The position numbers and the translations under genes are program-made. A stretch of 31,824 nt of DNA, from NCBI GenBank assembly GCA_937885015.1, contig CALAAS010000029.1:1-31824 (forward strand), given 5' to 3'. The stretch comes from an uncultured Clostridium sp. GTDB lineage: Bacteria; Bacillota; Clostridia; Lachnospirales; Lachnospiraceae. Of the stretch, positions 7,109-14,595 are shown in pieces; position 1 is the stretch's first letter, and every line of letters starts with the position of its first letter. Under the pieces are notes generated by a model. It did no database searches and had not been told where the DNA came from. It saw nothing but the letters and a program-made list of their open reading frames with translations.

Positions 7109-7891
7109 CTAATCAATCAAAAGCTCATCCACCGTCACAAACACATATCCCTCCTGCGAAAGTGCGTCAATCGCCTCCAAAGCCGCCTCCACAGATGACG
7201 AAAACACATCATGCAGCAGTACAATCTGGTGCCTTCCCACCCCGCGCCGAATTTCCGCCACCACCGCCTGTACATCCTGGCTCTTCCAGTCCAAAGTATC
7301 AATATCCCAGAAAACCGGCAGCATCCCGGCACAATCCTCCAGTTCCTCGCTCCAGGCTCCATAAGGCGGCCGTATATACTCCGGCATGGTTCCAGTCAGT
7401 TCCTGAATACGCCTTCCCGTCTCCAGAATTTCCCGGCATGCTTCATCCGCCTCGATCTTCGTCATATCCACATGGTGCAGGCAATGGACGCCAACCAGAT
7501 GGCCCTCCTTCGCCATCCGTCGAACCAGTCGTTCATTTCCCGGTATATTATCTCCCAGGAGAAAAAAAGACGCTTTCACGTCTCTTTCCCTGAGACCGTC
7601 CAACAGCCTCTCCGTATAAATCCGGTGTGGACCGTCATCAAACGTCAGTGCCACATATTTTTCCCCGGAAACTGAATTTTTCTCATCCTGCCGCTCCAAA
7701 ATCCCGACAGATGTTCCTGCCCCTGCAGGCCGCTCCTGCAGGCAGGAACTCTGGAAATCATTGACCGGCCCTGCTCCTCCAGCTGCAGATATGCAAATTC
7801 CCGCCAGAAACGCATCCACCATCAAAATTGCACAAAGCAACCGGCTTTTTCCACACATACTGCCATTTCCTGTCTCGTTTTCCACTATCAT
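7109..7891 (-). CDS. Polysaccharide deacetylase family protein (NodB domain), membrane-anchored or secreted
   Basis: A 260-residue protein with an N-terminal hydrophobic segment (about 18-37) that acts as signal peptide or anchor, a short linker, and a NodB domain: TFDDGPH (83-89), the metal-binding histidines in HCLHH (136-140), RPPYG (174-178), the DIDTLDW region (196-202), and LLHD (215-218, catalytic His217). The family removes acetyl groups from peptidoglycan or other surface glycans. The usual motif 2, HSxxH, is HCLHH here with spacing kept. The ATG at 7891 has AGGA upstream; a second ATG at 7858 (MCGKSRLL) also has AGGA and is equally likely. It lies between uppP and rarA on the same strand. 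Substrate (peptidoglycan or another glycan) is not determined. Confidence 0.88.
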   Translation of the reverse strand: MIVENETGNGSMCGKSRLLCAILMVDAFLAGICISAAGGAGPVNDFQSSCLQERPAGAGTSVGILERQDEKNSVSGEKYVALTFDDGPHRIYTERLLDGLRERDVKASFFLLGDNIPGNERLVRRMAKEGHLVGVHCLHHVDMTKIEADEACREILETGRRIQELTGTMPEYIRPPYGAWSEELEDCAGMLPVFWDIDTLDWKSQDVQAVVAEIRRGVGRHQIVLLHDVFSSSVEAALEAIDALSQEGYVFVTVDELLID

Positions 7892-7935
7892 ATGCGGTCC
7901 TGACGCTGCTTATGCACCATCCGGAAATCCATGCA

Positions 7936-8778
7936 TCATGCCACCAGCGCGGAAATTCCGAAATAAGAAAGCACAATAATGCCCAGAACAATCCGATAAT
8001 AGCCGAAAAACCGGAAATCATGCCTGCGAATATATCCCATCAGGAATTTAATGGAGTATACAGACACACCGAAGGCCACCGCCATACCCAGGATCAGATA
8101 GAAAACTTCCCCAAATCCCTGGAAGCCGCCGCCATCCAGGAAAAATTTCACAATTTTCAAAAGGCTTGCGCCAAACATAACCGGAATTCCCAGGAAAAAA
8201 GAAAACTCCGCTGCGGCACCTCTGGAGCATCCAATCAGCATTGCTCCCAGAATCGTGGCACCGGACCGGGATGTGCCGGGAATCAGGGCCAAAACCTGAA
8301 AGCAACCGATCAAAGCTGCTGTCTGGAAGGAGATCTGTGTTACCCGCTCAATGGGAAATTTTGCCCCTGCGTTGCGATTTTCCAGGACAATAAAAAACAC
8401 TCCATAAAGAATCAGCATGGCGGATACCACGTACCCATTCATCAGTTTATCCATAAAATTGTCCAGCGGAAGTCCAATGACCGCTGCCGGAATACAGGCC
8501 ACCAGAATTTTCCCCCACAGGCGAAACGTCGCTCTGGACTGCTGGGTCGATTTTCTGGGAGAAAAAGGGTTCAGCTTATGAAAATACAGCACTAAAACCG
8601 CCAGAATCGCCCCCAGCTGAATTACCACCATAAACATTTCCCGGTATGCTTCGCTGACTTCCAGATGGATAATCTCATCCACCAGTATCATATGACCCGT
8701 GCTGCTGATGGGAAGCCACTCTGTAAAGCCTTCCACAATTCCCAGCACAATAACCTTTAAAATCTCCACAAAACTCAT
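7936..8778 (-). CDS. uppP: Undecaprenyl-diphosphatase UppP (BacA)
   Basis: A 280-residue polytopic membrane protein that dephosphorylates undecaprenyl diphosphate to recycle the lipid carrier of cell-wall synthesis, and can confer bacitracin tolerance when overproduced. Both signature motifs are present: EGFTEWLPISSTGH (16-29) and PGTSRSGATI (167-176). The length is typical. Its ATG overlaps the TGA of the uracil-DNA glycosylase gene (ATGA), so translation is probably coupled. The polysaccharide deacetylase gene follows 44 bp downstream, giving two envelope genes in a row. Confidence 0.96.
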   Translation of the reverse strand: MSFVEILKVIVLGIVEGFTEWLPISSTGHMILVDEIIHLEVSEAYREMFMVVIQLGAILAVLVLYFHKLNPFSPRKSTQQSRATFRLWGKILVACIPAAVIGLPLDNFMDKLMNGYVVSAMLILYGVFFIVLENRNAGAKFPIERVTQISFQTAALIGCFQVLALIPGTSRSGATILGAMLIGCSRGAAAEFSFFLGIPVMFGASLLKIVKFFLDGGGFQGFGEVFYLILGMAVAFGVSVYSIKFLMGYIRRHDFRFFGYYRIVLGIIVLSYFGISALVA

Positions 8779-9467
8779 GGCTGCTCCTTTCTGTCCACAT
8801 TTTCAATCTGCCAGTCAATGGGATCAAGTCCATTTGCGCGCAGAAACTCATTGGTTTTACTAAAAGGACGGCTGCCAAAAAACCCCCTGTATGCAGAAAG
8901 GGGACTGGGATGCGGCGCCTCCAGAATCAGATGTCCGGGATTGGTCAGCATCGTTTTTTTCATCTGTGCCGGACGCCCCCACAAAATAAACACCATGGGA
9001 CGATCCTGTTCGTTCAGAACCCGAATGGCAGCATCTGTAAATTCTTCCCAGCCGATCCCCCGGTGTGAATTCGCCTGATGCGCCCGCACAGTAAGCACTG
9101 TGTTTAACAGCATCACTCCCTGGTCTGCCCACTTTTTCAGATAACCGTTATTTGGAATATAGCAACCCAAATCATCATGGAGTTCCTGATAAATATTTAC
9201 CAGAGATGGCGGAATCTCCACCTCCGGTTTTACAGAAAAACAAAGGCCGTGGGCCTGCCCAGGTCCATGATAGGGATCCTGCCCCAGTATAACTGCCTTT
9301 ACCCGGGAAAGCGGTGTAAAATCAAAGGCGTTAAAAATATCTCCTGCCTCCGGATAAATCTGCCGCGTCTCATATTCATGCTTTACAGTCTCATACAGTT
9401 TTTTATAATACGGCTTTTTAAATTCCCCGCTGAGCGGGGCCAGCCAGTCGTTGCTGATTGCTCCCAT
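8775..9467 (-). CDS. ung: Uracil-DNA glycosylase (family 1)
   Basis: A 230-residue enzyme that removes uracil from DNA to start base excision repair. Motifs: GQDPYHGPGQAHGLCFSV (62-79) with the water-activating Asp64, LLNTVLTVR (120-128) with the uracil-contacting Asn122, and the minor-groove loop HPSPLSA (186-192). The ATG at 9467 is preferred to the one at 9488 because AAAGGAG lies 8 bases upstream and the shorter protein fits the family. It overlaps uppP by 4 bp. The promoter at 9498-9526 lies just ahead. Confidence 0.97.
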   Translation of the reverse strand: MGAISNDWLAPLSGEFKKPYYKKLYETVKHEYETRQIYPEAGDIFNAFDFTPLSRVKAVILGQDPYHGPGQAHGLCFSVKPEVEIPPSLVNIYQELHDDLGCYIPNNGYLKKWADQGVMLLNTVLTVRAHQANSHRGIGWEEFTDAAIRVLNEQDRPMVFILWGRPAQMKKTMLTNPGHLILEAPHPSPLSAYRGFFGSRPFSKTNEFLRANGLDPIDWQIENVDRKEQP

Positions 9468-9497
9468 CCTGTCTGCTCCTTTTTTCATGCTATCCCG

Positions 9498-9526
9498 ATT
9501 TTATCATATCAGGCGGCTATTCACAA
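9498..9526 (-). promoter_or_regulatory. Candidate promoter of ung-uppP
   Basis: On the minus strand TTGTGA (9521-9526) and TAAAAT (9498-9503) are 17 bp apart. The -35 lies inside the last codons of the sirtuin-like gene. Confidence 0.5.
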
Positions 9527-10212
9527 TCGTTTGCCCCAAGATTCCGCATAAAGTCGACGGAATTCGCCTCCACCGGAACGGCTCTGTCCACAATTTCCCC
9601 GGCGATCTGATAAAATTTCCGGTTTATCCGATACATATGAGCTTTCCGATTAAAAAAGACCGTTTTCTCGAATGGCCATCGGATTACGGTTGGTGTTTTA
9701 AAATCCACGCCCAGCTCCAACACCAGAAGGCGATGGTTCAGCGTCTTTGCCAGCCATTCCCGGTATGTCTGCCACTGGGGCAGATATCCCTCTTCTATAT
9801 ACGGATCCGCCTTAATGGTATTGGCTGTCAGCGGCATCCCGCAATGAGGACAGATTTCTCGCTCCAGCTCTCCCTTTTCCCAGATATCCTTTGTGCAGGC
9901 CCTGGAACATTGCAGCCAGTTCACATTTCCGCAAGGGGCTGTGATACGCTTCGCATCCAGCGAACTGTCGAAAATCCGGGCATCCGTTACCGTTGTCACC
10001 ACAAAATAATCCTTTTCCTCTGCCAGGCTCGAAAGAGCCGCATATGCCTCCCGGACTTCCGCATCGCCGGCTTTCTCCCACTCACTTCCGAGTCCAATCA
10101 GAAAAAATTCGCATTCCCGACAATTTTCCCGCAGTGCCTTTCTTACCAAAGCCAGGTCCTTCATATTTCTTTCCACTCCATTTCCAGCTTTATTCCAGTT
10201 CATACCAGCCAT
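9517..10212 (-). CDS. Divergent sirtuin (Sir2)-like zinc protein
   Basis: A 231-residue protein that looks like a degenerate Sir2. IGLGSEWEKAGD (39-50) sits where sirtuins have the NAD-binding GAGxS loop, a cysteine cluster follows (Cys102, Cys106, then CPHCG at 121-125), and ELGVDFKTPTVIRWPFE (166-182) resembles the sirtuin GTSLxVxP segment. Sirtuins carry a catalytic His-Gly just before the zinc site; here the aligned dipeptide is Cys94-Gly in APCGNVNWLQC. It is therefore unlikely to be an ordinary deacetylase and may bind NAD or an ADP-ribosyl compound. The ATG at 10212 has GGAGGG and GGGG upstream; ATGs at 10203 and 10164 are alternatives. It lies between the rplL terminator and ung. Fold inference is moderate; function unknown. 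Confidence 0.65.
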   Translation of the reverse strand: MAGMNWNKAGNGVERNMKDLALVRKALRENCRECEFFLIGLGSEWEKAGDAEVREAYAALSSLAEEKDYFVVTTVTDARIFDSSLDAKRITAPCGNVNWLQCSRACTKDIWEKGELEREICPHCGMPLTANTIKADPYIEEGYLPQWQTYREWLAKTLNHRLLVLELGVDFKTPTVIRWPFEKTVFFNRKAHMYRINRKFYQIAGEIVDRAVPVEANSVDFMRNLGANDCE

Positions 10213-10264
10213 ATCCCCTTTATCCCTCCCTCTCCTGCCCTAAACCATTTTCCCCATAAACAGG

Positions 10265-10303
10265 AAAAGAGCCCGCCGCATGCAGACGCACACAGCAGAC
10301 TCT
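10265..10303 (-). terminator. Candidate terminator after rplL
   Basis: Arms 10268-10276 and 10295-10303 pair over 9 bp with two G-T wobbles, followed on the minus strand by four T. It lies between rplL and the sirtuin-like gene. Confidence 0.55.
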
Positions 10304-10338
10304 CCTATTGTAATACATTTTAAACGGAAATGCAAAAA

Positions 10339-10713
10339 TTACTTCAGAGTAACTTTAGCTCCCTCAGCCTCTAACTTGGTCTTTAAGTCCTCAGCCTCTT
10401 CCTTGGAAACGCCAGCCTTAACTACCTTCGGAGCGCCGTCAACTACTTCCTTAGCCTCTTTCAGACCAAGACCGGTAGCTTCACGAACAACCTTGATAAC
10501 TTTAACCTTGTTAGCACCAACCTCTGTCAGCTCTACGTCGAACTCTGTCTTCTCCTCAGCTGCCTCAGCTGCACCGCCTGCTGCTGCAACTACAACGCCT
10601 GCTGCTGCAGATACGCCGAACTCTTCCTCGCAAGCTTTTACTAACTCATTTAACTCTAATACAGATAATTCTTTAATAGCTTCAATAAACTCAGCTGTGG
10701 TTAATTTTGCCAT
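10339..10713 (-). CDS. rplL: 50S ribosomal protein L7/L12
   Basis: A 124-residue stalk protein that recruits translation factors to the ribosome. It has the N-terminal dimerisation helices, the Ala-rich hinge (GVSAAAGVVVAAAGGAAEAA) and a C-terminal domain with KVIKVVREATGLGLKEAK. The ATG at 10713 is chosen because AGGAGG is 9 bases upstream; an ATG two codons earlier would be only 3 bases from it. It follows rplJ by about 115 bp. rpoB, which follows rplL in most bacteria, is not downstream. Confidence 0.97.
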   Translation of the reverse strand: MAKLTTAEFIEAIKELSVLELNELVKACEEEFGVSAAAGVVVAAAGGAAEAAEEKTEFDVELTEVGANKVKVIKVVREATGLGLKEAKEVVDGAPKVVKAGVSKEEAEDLKTKLEAEGAKVTLK

Positions 10714-10829
10714 TTTCATGTTCCTCCTATAATTGATTTCTTTTTTAATCTCCGGGCCTGCATCACGCGGCCTGTGACATCTCTACGCGGCTTTCACGCG
10801 CCTTCTCATTCTCAAAATGGGACAGGGAC

Positions 10830-11318
10830 TTAAGCCTCCTGCTGCTCTGCAATCTGCTTGATAACGCGAGCAAAGTTTGTGATCGGGGACTGGATGCTTC
10901 CAAGAAGTTTTCCAAGAAGAACTTCTCTGGACGGAATCGTTGCGATAACCTGCATGCCCTTTGCATCGTAGTAAGTATCCTCTACAATACCAGCCTTGAT
11001 CTCCAGCTTGTCTGCCTTTTTTGCAAACTCTGCTAAAATTCTTGCCGGAGCTGTAGCATCTTCTTTAGAAACTGCCAGTGCAGTCGGTCCTTCCAGATGG
11101 GGCTCTAATGCCTCAAATGCCGTTCCCTTTGCAGCAAAGCGAATCATAGTGTTCTTGTATACCTTATACGTAACACCGGCTTCTCTTAACTGCTTACGGA
11201 GCTGCGTATCCTGCTCTACCGTAAGTCCACGATAGTCAACGACCACTGCGCTCTTAGCACCGTTGAATAATTCGGAAATCTCAGCAACAATCGGCTGCTT
11301 TAATTCAACTTTTGCCAT
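10830..11318 (-). CDS. rplJ: 50S ribosomal protein L10
   Basis: A 162-residue protein anchoring the L7/L12 dimers to 23S rRNA. Recognisable segments are KSAVVVDYRGLTVEQDTQLR, VYKNTMIRFAAKGT and the C-terminal LLGSIQSPITNFARVIKQIA. The start at 11318 has AGGAGGT 9 bases upstream and begins AKVELKQPIV, as in Firmicute homologues; the longer reading frame runs into the leader terminator. Expression is controlled by the L10 leader and attenuator directly upstream. Confidence 0.97.
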   Translation of the reverse strand: MAKVELKQPIVAEISELFNGAKSAVVVDYRGLTVEQDTQLRKQLREAGVTYKVYKNTMIRFAAKGTAFEALEPHLEGPTALAVSKEDATAPARILAEFAKKADKLEIKAGIVEDTYYDAKGMQVIATIPSREVLLGKLLGSIQSPITNFARVIKQIAEQQEA

Positions 11319-11356
11319 GAATGGTTTACCTCCTGTTAAATTTGGTATCACCTGCG

Positions 11357-11387
11357 AAAAAAACAACCCTTCCGCTGCACAGAAGGG
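11357..11387 (-). terminator. Attenuator terminator of the L10 leader
   Basis: CCCTTC (11367-11372) pairs with GAAGGG (11382-11387); on the minus strand the hairpin is followed by a T run that includes seven T (11357-11363). It stands 40-70 bases ahead of the rplJ start, where the L10 leader normally ends in a conditional terminator. Confidence 0.8.
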
Positions 11388-11482
11388 CTCTACAAATTCT
11401 CTCTAAAGCATGAGTTTTGTATGTTCCTCGGCAGGCGGCTCTTACCTTATGCCTTACGGCGCCTGCTGTCTTCGGCAGTCAA
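11388..11482 (-). ncRNA. Ribosomal protein L10 leader
   Basis: On the minus strand the segment carries the recognisable L10-leader core: CTGCCGAAGACAGCAGG (near 11463-11479) pairing with GCCTGCCGAGG (11426-11436), the kink-turn-containing helix bound by the L10(L12)4 complex in Firmicutes. Excess L10 stabilises the leader and favours the terminator at 11357-11387, reducing rplJ-rplL expression. Identification is by pattern only. Confidence 0.85.
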
Positions 11483-11491
11483 TACCTATAT

Positions 11492-11520
11492 AAAATAGCA
11501 CACTTACCCACGTGTGTCAA
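11492..11520 (-). promoter_or_regulatory. Promoter of rplJ-rplL
   Basis: A perfect TTGACA -35 (11515-11520) and a TATTTT -10 (11492-11497) with a 17-bp spacer on the minus strand. Transcription would start at about 11485 and produce the L10 leader. Confidence 0.8.
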
Positions 11521-11581
11521 CTGTTTTTTACCTGTTTTTTCACTTTCTGTGTACTGCTTTTTCTATATTGCCATCAGACTC

Positions 11582-12127
11582 TTACCACTGGTTATAGGAC
11601 ACCAGATCCTCCAGATTTTTCCGGTCTTTTTTTCTGGGTTCTCCCTCTCTGGCAGGATAGCCTACCGTTATTAAGAGTCTTACCGGCCGCTCTGACGGAA
11701 TCCCAAAGGCCTCGTGGATCTTCTCCTGGTTAATCGTGCCAATCATACACGTTCCCAATCCCATGTCCGATGCCTCGAGACACAGAGACATGGCCATCAT
11801 ACCGATATCCATCTGGGCAAAATGCTGGGAACCATAATGTTCGCCCACTCCCGGCTTTAAATGGGCTTCCTCTTCACAGATAATGAGGAATGCCGGTACC
11901 CGGTCTCCCCAGGGACAACCGTTTAAGGGACCATCCTGCAGGCAGGGAAGCATCTTTTTCTTTGCCTCCGGCTCATCCACGATAATAAACTTCCACGGCT
12001 GGGCATTGCAGCCGCTGGGACTAAAGCGGGCCACATCAATCAGGCGGAGCAGATCCTCCCGCGCTACCGGCCGGTCGCTGTAGACGCGGCAGCTCTCTCT
12101 TTTTCTCTGTAATTCCTCAAACTTCAT
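11582..12127 (-). CDS. Nitroreductase family protein
   Basis: A 181-residue FMN-dependent oxidoreductase of the small nitroreductase group. Visible: the N-terminal FMN-phosphate contact RKRESCRVY (8-16), SPSGCNAQPWKF (36-47), GLGTCMIG (123-130) and LLITVGYPA (151-159). Such enzymes reduce nitro groups, quinones or flavins with NAD(P)H and usually work as homodimers; the physiological substrate is not predictable. The gene sits between rplA and rplJ, an unusual place, after the rplKA terminator and before the rplJ promoter. No clear terminator of its own is seen, so some read-through into the L10 leader is possible. Confidence 0.9.
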   Translation of the reverse strand: MKFEELQRKRESCRVYSDRPVAREDLLRLIDVARFSPSGCNAQPWKFIIVDEPEAKKKMLPCLQDGPLNGCPWGDRVPAFLIICEEEAHLKPGVGEHYGSQHFAQMDIGMMAMSLCLEASDMGLGTCMIGTINQEKIHEAFGIPSERPVRLLITVGYPAREGEPRKKDRKNLEDLVSYNQW

Positions 12128-12186
12128 AAAAAACCTCCTCTCAGGCTGACAGATTCCACTTTCGAAATCCTGGTTCTCTGTATGGC

Positions 12187-12223
12187 AAAAAGGACAATCC
12201 TGGTTTCCCGGAATTGTCCTTTT
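12187..12223 (-). terminator. Terminator of the rplK-rplA operon
   Basis: An 11-bp perfect stem (12188-12198 with 12213-12223) is followed on the minus strand by a five-T run. It separates rplA from the nitroreductase gene. Confidence 0.85.
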
Positions 12224-12248
12224 GTATACATTCTATTACGCGTCCTGA

Positions 12249-12944
12249 TTAGCCAATCAGTTTTGCTACGTTCAGCTTTACGCCCGGGCCCATGGTGGAA
12301 GTCATGGTTACGCTCTTTAAGTAAGCGCCCTTTAATGTAGCAGGTTTTGCTTTCATGACAGCGTCAATAAGCGTCTGGAAGTTGTCCGCTAACTGCTCCT
12401 CCGTAAAGGAAGCTTTACCTACTGGCACATGGATAATATTGGTCTTGTCAAGTCTGTACTCGATCTTACCGGCTTTGATATCGTTGATTGCCTTGGTAAC
12501 GTCCATGGTAACCGTACCAGCCTTCGGGTTGGGCATTAAGCCCTTCGGACCAAGCACACGGCCTAAACGGCCTACAACACCCATCATATCGGGAGTAGCA
12601 ACGACTACATCGAAGTCTAACCATCCCTCATTCTGGATCTTCGGAATCAGTTCCTCTGCTCCTACGTAATCTGCACCGGCAGCCTGAGCCTCATCAGCCT
12701 TCGGTCCCTTTGCAAATACAAGGATTCGAACCGTCTTACCAGTTCCGTGCGGCAGAACAACTGCACCACGGATCTGCTGATCAGCGTGACGTCCGTCACA
12801 TCCGGTTCTGATATGAACTTCTACAGTCTCATCAAATTTAGCTCCTGCAGCCTTCTTCACGATGGAGATGGCATCTGCAGTGTCATAAAGATTTGTGCGG
12901 TCTACTAATTTAGCAGCCTCTACGTATCTTTTTCCTCTTTTCAT
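12249..12944 (-). CDS. rplA: 50S ribosomal protein L1
   Basis: A 231-residue L1-stalk protein, typical length. Signature regions are VEVHIRTGCDGRHADQQIRG, VATPDMMGVVGRLGRVLGPK, GLMPNPKAGTVT and the C-terminal TMGPGVKLNV. L1 binds 23S rRNA and represses its own mRNA. AGGAGGT lies 9 bases ahead of the ATG. It follows rplK; a hairpin candidate for L1 binding sits in the gap (12961-12989) and an intrinsic terminator follows the gene. Confidence 0.98.
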   Translation of the reverse strand: MKRGKRYVEAAKLVDRTNLYDTADAISIVKKAAGAKFDETVEVHIRTGCDGRHADQQIRGAVVLPHGTGKTVRILVFAKGPKADEAQAAGADYVGAEELIPKIQNEGWLDFDVVVATPDMMGVVGRLGRVLGPKGLMPNPKAGTVTMDVTKAINDIKAGKIEYRLDKTNIIHVPVGKASFTEEQLADNFQTLIDAVMKAKPATLKGAYLKSVTMTSTMGPGVKLNVAKLIG

Positions 12945-12960
12945 TATAAATAACCTCCTA

Positions 12961-12989
12961 GTGGTATTGTCGGGGATTTCCCTCCCACG
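12961..12989 (-). promoter_or_regulatory. Hairpin ahead of rplA (candidate L1 control site, copy 1)
   Basis: On the minus strand GTGG (12985-12988) and CCAC (12961-12964) close a helix around an inner hairpin (GGGAAATCCC core), just upstream of the rplA ribosome binding site. The same 29-base segment occurs before rplK (13491-13519) with two differences. Position and form suggest feedback by L1; this is inference. Confidence 0.5.
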
Positions 12990-13041
12990 TTACAAACAAA
13001 CATCTCGAGCCGGTATCCGGCAGGATAATCCGTGTTTAAGC

Positions 13042-13467
13042 TTACTCGGCAACCGTGATTCCCATACTTCTTGCCGTACCAGCGATCATGCTCATTGCAG
13101 CCTCAAGGCTTGCAGCGTTCAGATCAGGCATCTTTAACTCGGCAATTTTCTGAAGTTCTTCTTTCGAGATGGTAGCTACTTTCGTCTTGTTCGGAGCTGC
13201 AGAACCGGATTTCAGCTTGCAGGCTTTCTTTAACAAAACAGCAGCCGGCGGAGTCTTTGTGATGAAGCTGAAGCTTCTGTCAGCGTATACGGTAATAACA
13301 ACCGGGATAACCAGGTCTCCCTGATCAGCCGTTCTCGCGTTGAACTCTTTTGTGAACTGTACGATATTAACGCCGTGCTGTCCAAGAGCCGGACCAACTG
13401 GCGGTGCTGGTGTTGCCTTTCCAGCAGGAATCTGTAATTTAATGTATCCTGTAACTTTCTTTGCCAT
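13042..13467 (-). CDS. rplK: 50S ribosomal protein L11
   Basis: A 141-residue protein, the standard L11 length, part of the GTPase-associated centre. Recognisable: MAKKVTGYIKLQIPAGKATP, PPVGPALGQHGVNIVQFTKE (35-54) and the C-terminal MPDLNAASLEAAMSMIAGTA. The ATG at 13467 has AGGAGGT 8-9 bases upstream; the longer frame would translate the hairpin region and is rejected. It is followed by rplA. Confidence 0.98.
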   Translation of the reverse strand: MAKKVTGYIKLQIPAGKATPAPPVGPALGQHGVNIVQFTKEFNARTADQGDLVIPVVITVYADRSFSFITKTPPAAVLLKKACKLKSGSAAPNKTKVATISKEELQKIAELKMPDLNAASLEAAMSMIAGTARSMGITVAE

Positions 13468-13490
13468 CGTTTGGCACCTCCTAATAAAAT

Positions 13491-13519
13491 GTGGTATTTG
13501 CGGGGATTTCCCTCCCACG
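13491..13519 (-). promoter_or_regulatory. Hairpin ahead of rplK (candidate L1 control site, copy 2)
   Basis: It matches the segment at 12961-12989 in 27 of 29 bases, including the GTGG/CCAC closing helix (13515-13518 with 13491-13494) and inner GGGAAATCCC hairpin. It lies between the nusG stop and the rplK ribosome binding site. Confidence 0.5.
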
Positions 13520-13543
13520 GGCCCAGATTAAGCGGGCCGCCTT

Positions 13544-14059
13544 CTACATCTTCTTTACTTCCGTGAAATCCAGTTCAACCGGTGTCTCACGGCCGAACAT
13601 CTCCACGCTGATGGTAAGGGTCTGTTTTCCTTCGTTGATGGACTGAATGACACCAACTGTATCCTTCCAGGCTCCTGCAGTTACCACCACAGTGTCGCCG
13701 ACCTCAAAATCGACTACCACGCCCGGCTGGCGGAATCCAAGACCTGCCATCTCCTCTTCTGTCAGAGGAACCGGCTTGGAGCCCGGGCCAACAAATCCCG
13801 TTACCCCCCGGGTATTGCGCACCACATACCATGTGTCATCGTTCATAACCATGTTAATAAGCACGTATCCGGGAAACATCTTTTTGGCAACCTGTTTGTT
13901 GGCTCCGTTTTTGACCTCGATCACATCCTGCATCGGTACGGATACCTCCAGAATCTGATCCTGAAGATTCCGGTTTTCAATGGTCTTTTCAATATCGACC
14001 TTTACTTTGTTTTCGTAGCCGGAATAAGTATGCACTACATACCAGTTTGCTTCTGCCAT
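13544..14059 (-). CDS. nusG: Transcription termination/antitermination protein NusG
   Basis: A 171-residue protein with an N-terminal NGN domain (NWYVVHTYSGYENKVKVDIE, 5-24; FPGYVLINMVMND, 63-75) and a C-terminal KOW domain (EVGDTVVVTAGAWKDTVGVI, about 119-138). NusG binds RNA polymerase and affects pausing and coupling to translation. It starts 15 bp after secE in the usual rpmG-secE-nusG-rplK order. Confidence 0.98.
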   Translation of the reverse strand: MAEANWYVVHTYSGYENKVKVDIEKTIENRNLQDQILEVSVPMQDVIEVKNGANKQVAKKMFPGYVLINMVMNDDTWYVVRNTRGVTGFVGPGSKPVPLTEEEMAGLGFRQPGVVVDFEVGDTVVVTAGAWKDTVGVIQSINEGKQTLTISVEMFGRETPVELDFTEVKKM

Positions 14060-14074
14060 ATCCTCACCCCCGCC

Positions 14075-14278
14075 TTACATTACAAAGTGCAGTCCAAACA
14101 CAATCGCTGTGTCAAGAGCCGCAATAATCAGTCCCAAAGCGACTGATACAGCGATTACCGCGCCGGTCTGCTTCATAACCGTCTCTTTATCAGGCCAGAT
14201 GATTTTTTTGTACTCAGCCTGAAGGCCTTTCCAGAAACTCTTTTTAGGAGCCTTCTTGGTATTTTCTGTATCGCCCAT
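14075..14278 (-). CDS. secE: Preprotein translocase subunit SecE
   Basis: A 67-residue single-span Sec translocase subunit. It has the conserved amphipathic segment FWKGLQAEYKKIIWPDKETV followed by one transmembrane helix (VIAVSVALGLIIAALDTAIV). The ATG at 14278 has GGAGG six to seven bases upstream; the longer frame adds 13 residues unlike SecE. It is placed between rpmG and nusG; the tRNA-Trp gene found here in some bacteria is absent. Confidence 0.95.
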   Translation of the reverse strand: MGDTENTKKAPKKSFWKGLQAEYKKIIWPDKETVMKQTGAVIAVSVALGLIIAALDTAIVFGLHFVM

Positions 14279-14335
14279 ATTGTCCTCCAAAGTGTTCAAG
14301 CAAATGCCTGATCTCACAGAACCAACCAGTTACGC

Positions 14336-14485
14336 TTATTTCGTCTCTTTGTGCAGTGTGTGAGTTTTGCAGAATCTGCAGTACTTCTTGGTTTCCATTC
14401 TGTCCGGATGAGTCTTCTTATCCTTCGTCATGTTGTAATTCCGCTGTTTGCACTCCGTACATGCCAGTGTAATTCTTGTGCGCAC
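14336..14485 (-). CDS. rpmG: 50S ribosomal protein L33 (zinc-ribbon form)
   Basis: A 49-residue protein read from a GTG start with GGAGGTG seven bases upstream. It begins RTRITLACTECKQRNY and ends KYCRFCKTHTLHKETK, matching L33. Four cysteines in two C-x2-C pairs (9, 12, 36, 39) mark the zinc-binding form. Firmicutes often carry a second, cysteine-free paralogue induced by zinc limitation; none is in this window. It is the first gene of the secE-nusG-rplK-rplA run, under the promoter at 14596-14624. Confidence 0.95.
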   Translation of the reverse strand: MRTRITLACTECKQRNYNMTKDKKTHPDRMETKKYCRFCKTHTLHKETK

Positions 14486-14595
14486 GACTTCCACCTCCAT
14501 TTTTTGTGTTAATCTGCGGTCTCTTTCTGACTTTTTCGGCTAAACCGAATTTTGAGCACAAAAAAAAAGACCTATGTTCTTCCATTCGCCCGTCC

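Noticed and set aside
7000..7593. A 197-codon proline-rich open frame on the plus strand
   Set aside because: It lies antisense to rarA and the polysaccharide deacetylase gene, has no ribosome binding site, and its composition mirrors the codon use of the real genes.
14282..14335. Possible tRNA-Trp gene between rpmG and secE, as in some bacteria
   Set aside because: The gap is only about 55 bases and shows no cloverleaf arms or T-loop sequence.
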